DNA of 6,884 bases from Flavobacterium sp. (lineage in GTDB: Bacteria > Bacteroidota > Bacteroidia > Flavobacteriales > Flavobacteriaceae). Of this stretch, positions 1 through 6,700 are shown one piece after another. The position numbers were made by a program, and so were the translations under genes. Each line of letters opens with the position of its first letter. Position 1 is the first letter of the stretch. The stretch covers positions 1 through 6,884 of the forward strand of contig JADMKR010000041.1 of assembly GCA_015478765.1 (NCBI GenBank). The letters run 5' to 3'. Under the pieces are notes generated by a model. It was not told the DNA's origin. It saw nothing but the letters and a program-made list of their open reading frames with translations, and made no database searches.

Positions 1-46
1 TACACAAGGTGCGTCGGTGAAGAGCCTTAAAGTAATTAAGAGATAA
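1..46 (+). CDS. 3' end of an upstream T9SS-secreted protein gene (5' truncated by window)
   Basis: The frame starting at position 2 reads TQGASVKSLKVIKR and stops at TAA 44-46. The end of the 1022-residue protein encoded downstream reads TQGEVVKALKVVKR, so the two tails match at 10 of 14 positions, with mostly conservative changes. The basic -K-x-L-K-V-x-K-R ending is typical of the last strand of T9SS type A sorting domains, which are recognised by the type IX machinery and removed on export in Bacteroidota. This is therefore inferred to be the end of a paralogous secreted protein. Only 14 codons are visible, so nothing can be said of the rest of the protein. It is followed by duplicated terminators. 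Confidence 0.8.
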   Translation, partial: TQGASVKSLKVIKR

Positions 47-100
47 TTTAAGGCTAAGATTAATGGTTGCGGTCAGCAACTTTATAAATAGTAAATTTTT

Positions 101-128
101 AAAACCCTTTCGGTTACGGAAGGGTTTT
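101..128 (+). terminator. Rho-independent terminator, first copy
   Basis: An 11-bp stem pairs 101-111 with 118-128 (one G-T wobble) around the loop GGTTAC. The A-run on the left arm and T-run on the right make it potentially bidirectional. The T tract is short (TTTT, then GC), so it may be leaky. It lies 55 nt after the stop of the upstream gene. Confidence 0.75.
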
Positions 129-162
129 GCGAAAGCAACTTTATAAATAGTAAAATAATTGT

Positions 163-196
163 AAAAACCCCTTTCGGAAACGGAAGGGGTTTTTTT
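163..196 (+). terminator. Rho-independent terminator, second copy
   Basis: A 13-bp stem pairs 163-175 with 182-194 (one G-T wobble), loop GGAAAC, running into a seven-base T tract at 190-196. The stem is longer and the T run better than in the first copy, so this is probably the main stop for the upstream transcript. The A-run on the left arm would also allow termination of minus-strand transcription. Confidence 0.88.
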
Positions 197-214
197 GTAT
201 TGCAGTTGTTCTCG

Positions 215-323
215 GGACTATTATGTTCTTGTGCTATATTTTCATAATAGACCATAAATTCACAAGAATCCGAACGTATTATAGTCAATCATCGGATTAT
301 TTCGCTAATTAACGAGTATAATC
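215..323. other. Structured intergenic segment: four chained inverted repeats
   Basis: Four inverted repeats follow one another between the terminators and the next gene. A: 218-225 (CTATTATG) with 243-250 (CATAATAG), extended by GG/CC at 215-216/252-253 across an A-A mismatch. B: 226-233 (TTCTTGTG) with 261-268 (CACAAGAA). C: 267-273 (AATCCGA) with 292-298 (TCGGATT). D: 295-304 with 313-323, ten pairs including one G-T and one bulged T at 317, loop CTAATTAA. A and B cross, and C and D compete, so the segment could switch between folds, or the repeats could act as DNA operator sites. Hairpin D is followed by a T-rich stretch (326-340). No known riboswitch or RNA family was recognised. No credible ORF lies here. 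Confidence 0.5.
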
Positions 324-327
324 AGTT

Positions 328-361
328 TTGTTAGTTTTTTACTACAGGAATTGTGAATTTG
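328..361 (+). promoter_or_regulatory. Weak candidate Bacteroidota promoter for the 1022-aa protein gene
   Basis: TGAATTTG at 354-361 matches the Bacteroidota -7 element TAnnTTTG except for one base. A TTG at 328-330 lies 23 nt upstream, at the long end of the usual spacing. The start codon follows 33 nt later. An alternative -7, TAGTTTTT at 332-339, also has one mismatch. Neither is convincing alone. No Shine-Dalgarno sequence is seen before the ATG, only AT-rich sequence (371-381), as usual for the phylum. Confidence 0.3.
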
Positions 362-394
362 CCGCCCAACTAATTAATTAACACGTAATACCAC

Positions 395-3300
395 ATGATT
401 TCAAAACGACTCAAAAATCAATTCAAGAGCTGGGCAGCCGCAGCCCTTTTTTTATTGTCGGCGCCACTTGCCGCACAAAATGGAAACGTGACAATTGGAG
501 AATCCAGCGTTACAACTACAGGCAACTCTGCAATTAGCCCACTTTACCCCAACACAAAATTTGTAAGGTACCAAACAGTTTACACTAAAGCGGAGATCCA
601 GGCTGCCGGCGGTGCCGCCGGTTTAATTACATCACTTGGATGGCGCGTTGCGGCTGCGACTTCCTTTTACAATAATTATACGATTCGTATGGGGCACACC
701 TCGGCAACGTCTTCATCGAGCCACAACTTCTCACCTACGACACAGGTATACTCTATGGCCTCCATCAACTTTGCGGCAGGTTATCACATGTTGCCGCTTA
801 GCACAGCATTTACCTGGAACGGGAACGACAATATCCTGATCGATATTTGTTATTCGCGCACTAGTGCCAATTCCGGTTCCAATGCAGGGTCAGTATATAA
901 CTTTTCTGCAACCAACCCCGCGCTGCGCTATAGAAACAGTACGGGGACTACAACTCTATGCGCCACCGATACGCAATATACTGGGTTTGGTCTAAAACCG
1001 GTCATCCGCTTTGTAATGCCTCTGGCGACCCTGACATGCGAACAGCCTTCAACTTTAAACGCTGGGTCTGTTACCGCATCGGACGCCATACTGTCCTGGA
1101 CCGCTCCTTTGCCCATCCCGGCAATGGGCTATGAAACGTTCCTTTCCACAACGGCAACACCGCCGTCATCGGGGATTTCAACAACATCGTTATCGCAATC
1201 TGTAAGCGGACTTGTTGCGGCAACCACTTACTTTTATGGCGTTCGCAGTAGATGTTCGACCGGCTCGTTCAGTGACTGGACCGTTTCCGAATTTACAACA
1301 CTGTGCATTGCTCCTCAGATTACATCTGCAAATGCCACGGCAGTTTGCGGTTCGGGAACAAGTGTCCTTTCGGCAAGCGCCACCTCCGGGACAATTTATT
1401 GGTATGATGCCGCCACCGGAGGTAATTTATTGGGATCGGGTAACAACTTTCTTACCCCCACATTGATTTCGACACAATCTTACTATGCAGCAGCAGGAAC
1501 TCCAACAGGTTCTACTGCCAATGTTTCAATAGGCGAGGGGAGTTTGACCAGCACTAACTTTACTGCGTCTTCCACACCTTTTTATGTCTATGGTAGCCAG
1601 AAGAATCAATATATCATTAGAGCATCAGAATTGACCGCCGCGGGTCTTTCGGCCGGACAAATCAGTTCACTTTCAATGGAAGTTGTATCAGTTGGCAATC
1701 CTTCACTTTCTGCTTTTAGCATAAGCGCAGGCAGTACAGCCAGTAATATTGCGACAACTTCATTTATCAGCGGTCTGACTACTGTTTACAGTACTGCTTC
1801 GCAGCCGATTACTGTAGGAACCAATACGTACAATTTCTCACAACCATTGTACTGGAACGGAACCTCCAACATCGTTTTGCAAATCTGCTGGAACAACGGC
1901 AACGCTGGCACCGCAGTAAATAGTGTAAAATACGACAACACAGCATTTACTTCGCAGACCTATTTTTACACTGTTTCGTCAGCGTCGTCGGTAAGTTGTA
2001 CGGCGTCCACAGGATTATCGACTGCAAATTCACGTCCTAAATTTATATTGAAAGGCAGCGGATTATGCATGGCTTCAACAAGAACAGAAGTTACTGCGGT
2101 AGTTGCAACCGCGACTGCATATTTTGCCGATGTTGATGGAGACGGCTTTGGCGCTGGCCAGCCCATAATGCTATGTGAGGAAACAATTGGATACGTTGTA
2201 ACTAACTCCGATTGTGATGACGATGATGCCGAAATTTATCCGGGTGCCGAAGAAATTCCTAACAATGGCATCGACGAGAATTGCAATGGTATGGACGATG
2301 ATTTCCAAATCGATCCTGTATTCACGCAAATCAAAGCGGTTCACTGCGGCTCTACCTTAACGGATTTATATTCGCCTATTTCTGCAGATGCCGTTGCCGG
2401 TGCTTCAGCATACAGATTTATCGTAACAAATACTGCGACCAATGTGGTGCAGACTGTGGTGCGAAATGTAGCGTGGTTTAGCTTTACCAATCTTCAATCA
2501 TTCGCTTACGGGACGACCTATTCAATCGCGGTAGAAGTGCAAATGGAAGGTCATTGGATAGGAGAGAGCGGGGAATCATGTTTGGTTTCAACGCCGGAAT
2601 TGGTTGGTAATTACGCACCCGGCATTTCACAATGCGGAATTACGATCACCGATTTTTACGCTCCATTGACAGCTAACAGTTTTCCTGGCATTACTGCATA
2701 CAGGTTCCGGGTGAGCAACCTGAGCAATCCAGCAGCAACCAATGCGGTTCAGGTACTGACACGCAATGTGAACTGGTTCAGTTTTACAAATCTGAGCGGA
2801 TACGATTACGGCGCATCATACAGCGTTGAAGTGTCGGTGATGGTAGCAGGTGAATTCAGCGAATATGGCAATGCATGTACGGTATTCACGCCGGCCTTGG
2901 CAGGCGGATTCAACCCGGAGATTAGACAATGCGGAGTAACATTCTCAGATTATTATGCACCGATAATTGCACGCAGCTACCCGGGCGTTACAGGATACAG
3001 ATTTAAGGTTACCAACTTGACCACGCAAAGTGTGCAGGTGATCACTCGCACCGCAAACTGGATCAGCTTTAATAATGTTGCCGACTTGCAAAGCGGAACT
3101 GCTTACAATATCGAAGTGGCACTTCTCATAAACGGAGCTTACAGCGCGTACGGAACTTCATGTACGGTATATACCGCAGGGGTTGCGATTGTCTATAATG
3201 GCGCGGTGACAACAGCAGACTTCAAAGTGGTCGCTTCGCCAAACCCTTATACTGATGCCTTTGGAATTGATGTTGCCACTAACGTCACTTCTTTGATTGA

Positions 3301-3463
3301 AGTACGGGTGTTCGATATGATTGGTAAACTGCTTGAAATACGTTCAGTACAACCGGGCGATATCGCATCACAAAGATTGGGCAGCAACTTCCCGTCGGGT
3401 GTTTATAATGTAATTATTACGCAAGGCGAGGTGGTGAAAGCCTTGAAAGTCGTAAAGAGATAA
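395..3463 (+). CDS. Secreted multidomain surface protein with T9SS type A sorting domain (1022 aa)
   Basis: The ATG at 395 is preceded by an in-frame TAA at 386-388 with no other start between, so the start is firm. Domains by residue: signal peptide 1-27 (basic SKRLK, hydrophobic AAAALFLLSAPLAA, likely cleavage before Q28); beta-rich domain 31-208; FN3-like 216-302; Ig-like 305-367 of the type common in Bacteroidota adhesins (IYWYDAATGGNLLG); a second copy of the beta-rich domain 376-554; a short Cys-containing segment 557-571 that appears to complete the Ig-like domain; MopE-type metal-binding motif 576-636; three repeats with paired cysteines 645-929; T9SS type A sorting domain 941-1022 (SPNPY, then FDMIGKLL, then PSGVYNVII). 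The sorting domain directs export across the outer membrane by the type IX system, usually with attachment to the surface. No catalytic domain is visible, so a structural or adhesive role is inferred. It is flanked by terminators and is probably monocistronic. Confidence 0.97.
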   Translation: MISKRLKNQFKSWAAAALFLLSAPLAAQNGNVTIGESSVTTTGNSAISPLYPNTKFVRYQTVYTKAEIQAAGGAAGLITSLGWRVAAATSFYNNYTIRMGHTSATSSSSHNFSPTTQVYSMASINFAAGYHMLPLSTAFTWNGNDNILIDICYSRTSANSGSNAGSVYNFSATNPALRYRNSTGTTTLCATDTQYTGFGLKPVIRFVMPLATLTCEQPSTLNAGSVTASDAILSWTAPLPIPAMGYETFLSTTATPPSSGISTTSLSQSVSGLVAATTYFYGVRSRCSTGSFSDWTVSEFTTLCIAPQITSANATAVCGSGTSVLSASATSGTIYWYDAATGGNLLGSGNNFLTPTLISTQSYYAAAGTPTGSTANVSIGEGSLTSTNFTASSTPFYVYGSQKNQYIIRASELTAAGLSAGQISSLSMEVVSVGNPSLSAFSISAGSTASNIATTSFISGLTTVYSTASQPITVGTNTYNFSQPLYWNGTSNIVLQICWNNGNAGTAVNSVKYDNTAFTSQTYFYTVSSASSVSCTASTGLSTANSRPKFILKGSGLCMASTRTEVTAVVATATAYFADVDGDGFGAGQPIMLCEETIGYVVTNSDCDDDDAEIYPGAEEIPNNGIDENCNGMDDDFQIDPVFTQIKAVHCGSTLTDLYSPISADAVAGASAYRFIVTNTATNVVQTVVRNVAWFSFTNLQSFAYGTTYSIAVEVQMEGHWIGESGESCLVSTPELVGNYAPGISQCGITITDFYAPLTANSFPGITAYRFRVSNLSNPAATNAVQVLTRNVNWFSFTNLSGYDYGASYSVEVSVMVAGEFSEYGNACTVFTPALAGGFNPEIRQCGVTFSDYYAPIIARSYPGVTGYRFKVTNLTTQSVQVITRTANWISFNNVADLQSGTAYNIEVALLINGAYSAYGTSCTVYTAGVAIVYNGAVTTADFKVVASPNPYTDAFGIDVATNVTSLIEVRVFDMIGKLLEIRSVQPGDIASQRLGSNFPSGVYNVIITQGEVVKALKVVKR
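485..1018 (+). repeat. N-terminal beta-rich domain, free copy
   Basis: Residues 31-208 begin NVTIGESS and end RFVMP. They share landmarks with residues 376-554: NV(T/S)IGE at the start, an aromatic-rich segment then Q-x-(V/I)Y/I, AxELxAAG-like, I(T/S)SL, (F/Y)xWNGxxNIxxxIC(Y/W), and a final (K/R)(P/F)-rich strand. This is an internal duplication within one protein. The domain resembles beta-sandwich modules often found at the N-terminus of Bacteroidota T9SS cargo, but no named family can be assigned with certainty. Confidence 0.7.
1496..2059 (+). other. Second copy of the beta-rich domain, apparently inserted in an Ig-like domain
   Basis: Residues 368-555. The preceding Ig-like domain runs to SYYAAA (362-367), which corresponds to the penultimate strand of this Ig family. 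The expected last strand, with cysteine and the R-T-x-V-T-x-V pattern (CMASTRTEVTAVV), appears only at 558-570, after the whole inserted domain. The inserted part begins NVSIGEGS at 376 and ends PKFILKG. See the free copy at residues 31-208 for the homologous landmarks. Confidence 0.6.
2120..2302 (+). other. MopE-type metal-binding motif, first protein
   Basis: Residues 576-636 show the acidic pattern YFADVDGDGFG, a Cys at 594, SDCDDDDAEIYPGAEEIPNN and NGIDENCNG. The DxDxDG core resembles calcium-binding loops. MopE-type motifs occur in secreted bacterial proteins as short linkers before stalk repeats. Cysteines at 594, 607 and 630 could pair or be structural. Calcium binding is inferred from the acidic residues only. 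Confidence 0.85.
2327..3181 (+). repeat. Three ~97-residue two-cysteine repeats (stalk)
   Basis: Repeat starts are marked by HCG at residue 650, QCG at 746 and QCG at 845, spacings of 96 and 99. Each repeat follows the same order: CG-x-T, D-x-Y-(S/A)-P-(I/L), PG-(I/V)-T-(A/G)-YRF-x-V-(T/S)-N (AGASAYRF in the first), Q-x-(V/L)-x-R-x-(V/A)-x-W-(F/I)-S-F-(T/N)-N, Y-x-(I/V)-x-V, a Y-G or E-S-G turn, and a second Cys about 78-80 residues after the first (729, about 828, 923). The alternating hydrophobic pattern suggests an FN3-like beta sandwich, with the two cysteines possibly bridged. The DNA copies have diverged, so the repeats are old. Confidence 0.85.
3215..3460 (+). other. T9SS type A C-terminal sorting domain
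   Basis: Residues 941-1022. The hallmark order is present: V-x-x-SPNPY-x-D-x-F near the start, a central strand I-E-V-R-V-F-D-M-I-G-K-L-L, then L-G-x-N-F-PSGVYNV-I-I-T-Q and the basic end LKVVKR. This domain is read by the type IX secretion apparatus after Sec export. It places the mature protein on the cell surface or outside the cell. Confidence 0.95.
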
Positions 3464-3484
3464 TATTTAAGTCTTAAAAATAAG

Positions 3485-3513
3485 AACCCTTTCCACATGG
3501 AAAGGGTTTTTTT
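3485..3513 (+). terminator. Rho-independent terminator after the 1022-aa protein gene
   Basis: A perfect 10-bp stem AACCCTTTCC (3485-3494) pairs with GGAAAGGGTT (3499-3508) around the loop ACAT, followed by an unbroken T tract to 3513. It begins 21 nt after the stop codon. The CCCTTTC/GAAAGGG stem is the same type as the two terminators near the window start. Confidence 0.92.
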
Positions 3514-3525
3514 ATTTGCGAAAAA

Positions 3526-3686
3526 GTCAATTTTGACCGAGTTTTTTCATAGATGTCAAAGCAGGCTAAAAAGCAAAAATATTCGACGAAACAACATGTA
3601 AATCCGACTAAAAGTCAATAACTTACAAAGTAACAAATTGGTAACACTGGGACTCGTTTAAAAGCATAAAATATCCTAATTTTGAC
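3526..3686. promoter_or_regulatory. Cluster of TTGAC/GTCAA half-sites upstream of the second gene
   Basis: GTCAA occurs at 3526-3530, 3555-3559 and 3614-3618, and its complement TTGAC at 3533-3537 and 3682-3686. The first pair forms the palindrome GTCAATTTTGAC (3526-3537), and the last overlaps the proposed -7 element. The ten bases AATTTTGACC occur at both 3529-3538 and 3678-3687. This could be an operator array for an unknown regulator, or chance in AT-rich sequence. Nothing else was recognised between the terminator and the promoter. Confidence 0.25.
3657..3684 (+). promoter_or_regulatory. Candidate Bacteroidota promoter of the second gene
   Basis: TAATTTTG at 3677-3684 is an exact match to the TAnnTTTG -7 element used by the Bacteroidota primary sigma factor, 25 nt before the ATG. 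The upstream element is poor: TTTA at 3657-3660 with 16 nt between, instead of TTTG/TTG at about 19. The leader between promoter and start is AT-rich (a seven-T run at 3701-3707), with no Shine-Dalgarno motif. Confidence 0.55.
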
Positions 3687-3709
3687 CAATAAACCATAAA
3701 TTTTTTTCA

Positions 3710-6700
3710 ATGAAAACACTATTACAATCCAGAAGGTCGCTCTTTAGAAACACCACAGCCGTGCTGGTATGGTGTGTGGCGATGCTTGGTTTTACGGCTC
3801 CCGGGTGGGGGCAAACGGAACTCATTATTCCTGTCCGCAATCAAGTTTCCGGTTTTTCATCTTGGACTGATTCAAACATTGCAGGAACTAGCTATTTGCA
3901 ACTTCTTAGAGCAAATTCGTCAACGACGAGTCCTTCAATGGACTTAACCCAATACAGTAGCGAGCAACTTTATTTTGACGCACGAACGTATGGCGGTACT
4001 AATTCGGTAGAAAATACGGTAACGGTGTCAGTTTCAGTTGACGGTGGAGCTTTTGCTCCTATTGGAACGAGAACACCTACTAGCTCCTCTATGAATGCAC
4101 AAGAACCTTTCGATCTTAGTGGTTTTGAAGGTACAGATGTGAGAATCAGATTAACAACCGCCGGTACAAACAACGGTATTGGAATCGGCATCGATGACAT
4201 CACAATAACTGGTATCCCAGGTCCAGTCTCAACACCAATATTATCTGTCGATCCTTCAACCGTTTCTTTCGGTACTGTTGAAACAGGTGAATTTATCACA
4301 CAGTCGTTTACATTTGACGGCGTCGATCTTGAAGGCGATGTAACCGTTTCATCTGATTCGGAGCATTTTGAAGTGAGCACAACCGAAGCTGGACCTTTCT
4401 CCAATTCAGTTATTATATCAAACACGGGAACTGTCGAAGGGCAGCTCGTATATGTGCGTTTTTCGCCGCAGTCTATAGGTGAATTGAACGGAGCAATTTC
4501 TGTTTCTTCGGAAGGTGCCGAAACTGAAACTGTTGCCGTATCAGGTACAGGTGAAACGACATCTCCATATTTAGAGGCCGATGCTTTGGTATTCGATAAC
4601 ACTTGTATCAATGCATCATCGGTTGAATCGGTTACTTTATTGGGACTGAATCTTGATTCAGGAAATGTTACCGTAGGTCCTGCCGCCGGTTTTATGTTCT
4701 CATCGACTGCCAATAATTTTACTGCTACTTTGACACTTACGCCAGATAACGGGGAATTGCTGGAAACCATTTATGTTCAGTTTACACCAACTTCGGCCAC
4801 ATCTTATAATGGCGAAATTACCGTGTCTGGCGCCGGGGTAAGCGAATTTGCAATTTCGGTAACAGCTGCCGGTGTAAATACTGCCGGAACTGCAACCACT
4901 GGAAGCGCAACAAACCTGACGGCTACTTCTGCCGAAGTAATGGGTTCGTTTGCTGAAGGATGCAGCGAAATTACAGACTATGGTTTTTCTTACAGTACTG
5001 TTTCGGGAGGTAGCGCTGTGAACGTTGCCGCTTCAAGTGCAAGTGAAAATATCTATATGGTCACCCTTACTGATCTCGACGCTGCAACCACATACTATTA
5101 CACAGCTTATGCTACTGATGCTACTGGTACATTCTATGGCTCTGAGCAAAGCTTTACTACGGCCGGACTCTCAACTCCGCAAAACACTACGGCTTCTAAC
5201 GCAACTACTTCAGGCTTTACAGCCTCGTGGGATGCTGTAGAAGGTGCTACAGGATATAATTTAGATGTTAGTACATCGGCAACTTTCGGAACTACGACTT
5301 ATGCCGCTGATTTATTTATCTCTGAATATGTGGAAGGTTCATCAAACAATAAATATATTGAGGTCTACAACGGCACCAATGCTGAAGTGAACCTTTCCGA
5401 TTATGCGCTGCAGGTATTCCCTAACGGAGCTACAAGCGGTCAGTCGGCTGCATCATTATCAGGTACGTTAGCACCGGGGGCCACAAAAGTGGTCAGGAAC
5501 TCGTCGGCAAACTTGTCGGGAACCACGCAGTACGATACAAGCGGTGCAACCAACTTTAATGGTAACGACCCTGTAGCACTTCTCAAGAATGGTGTGCAGA
5601 TCGACGTGATTGGAGAGATTGGAAGCACTGATTTATTTGGTGAAAATGTTACTATGCGAAGAAATTCGGATGCAGCAGCTCCTGGTACAACTTTCAATAG
5701 TTCAGACTGGACTACGTTGCCTGAGAACACCATTGACGGACTCGGCTCACACGATATGGATTCGTACGACCCGTCATTCGTTGCAGGTTATGAAGACCTT
5801 CCGGTCGGAAATGTGACGTCTTACGAAGTTACAGGCCTTGAGGAGAACACAACCTATTATGTTAGAGTACGTGCAACAAGCATTAACAGCACTTCTGCTA
5901 ACTCTGAAACTGCTTCAATAACTACTGAACTGAGCGCGCCAACATTTGGCTCATTTACTTATGACGGTCCGGTTTGCGAAGGACAAGAGGCAACCATGAC
6001 AATCACAGGTTTGGTTCCTGAACAAAACTTTGTATTTACATTCAATTTTAATGGTGGTGAAGATCAGATTACTTACATCTCGTCTGACGCTGAGGGAATA
6101 GCATCTTCATCGATGGTCATGCCACTGTCACTTGACGGAACGGTAATTACCCTTACATCGATTGCTTACGACATTGAGGGCGCCGAGCCGGTTTCGATTA
6201 CCGAAAACAATTCTATTGAGATTGAAGTTAATCCACTTCTTGCCTGGTATGCCGATAACGATGCCGATGGTTTCGGTAACGAAGACATGATGCAGATGGC
6301 GTGCAGCCAACCGGAAGGTTTCGTTGCAGACAACACTGATTGCGACGATGCCAATCCAAACGCCAATCCGGATGCTACTGAAATTCTTTACAACGGAATC
6401 GATGACAACTGTGACGGAAATTTTGACGAAGGAAACCAGATCACAACGCAAATCAAAGCGTCTCAGTGTGGTGCCACAATCAGCGATGTTCACGCGCCAA
6501 TCAGTGCGGTAGCGGTTGCCAATGCGACTGCTTACCGATTCACTATTGTAGATGTTGCGACAAGCGCGTCTCAACAAGTAGTTCGTACTGCAAATTGGTT
6601 CACCCTGATCCAGCACGTTTCATTTAACTATGGTGCTACCTACGCTGTGACTGTCGAAGTACAGCGCGACGGAATCTGGTTAGGATACGGTGGTCCGGTA

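Larger units (their letters stand above)
75..196 (+). repeat. Tandem duplication of a ~59-nt unit containing a terminator
   Basis: The 21-nt segment at 75-95 (core GCAACTTTATAAATAGTAAA) recurs exactly at 134-154, an offset of 59 nt. Each copy is followed by an AT-rich spacer and a GC-rich hairpin of the form A-run, CCC(C)TTTC, hexaloop, GGAAGGG(G), T-run. The leaders are identical while the hairpins differ in stem length (11 versus 13 bp) and loop (GGTTAC versus GGAAAC). This suggests a local duplication followed by divergence of the hairpin part. Confidence 0.85.

Noticed and set aside
82..288. 68-codon minus-strand ORF
   Set aside because: It runs straight through the terminator hairpins and inverted repeats, has no recognisable domain, and its lysine/proline-rich part is simply the translated terminator stem.
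2120..2302. EF-hand or dockerin domain
   Set aside because: The DxDxDG loop looks similar, but the following DCDD...NGIDENCNG pattern with three cysteines is the MopE-type motif, and there are no paired dockerin repeats.
3464..3709. The two large genes forming one operon
   Set aside because: A perfect 10-bp terminator with a T tract lies just after the first stop, and the second gene has its own -7 element, so co-transcription is unlikely.
3970..4770. 266-codon minus-strand ORF
   Set aside because: It is antisense to the well-supported second gene. Its serine/threonine/valine-rich content is the reverse of the beta-domain coding sequence, with no domain or signal of its own.
5025..5240. Plus-strand out-of-frame ORFs within both large genes
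   Set aside because: They are low-complexity shadow frames (leucine/threonine/arginine-rich) inside confidently assigned coding sequence.
5306..5761. Extracellular nuclease or phosphatase fused to the lamin-tail domain
   Set aside because: Such fusions are common in Bacteroidota, but no catalytic motif is seen in the visible 1058 residues. One could only lie beyond the window.
6128..6616. 162-codon minus-strand ORF
   Set aside because: It is antisense to the MopE and two-cysteine repeat region, where the sense frame has clear homology to the neighbouring gene.
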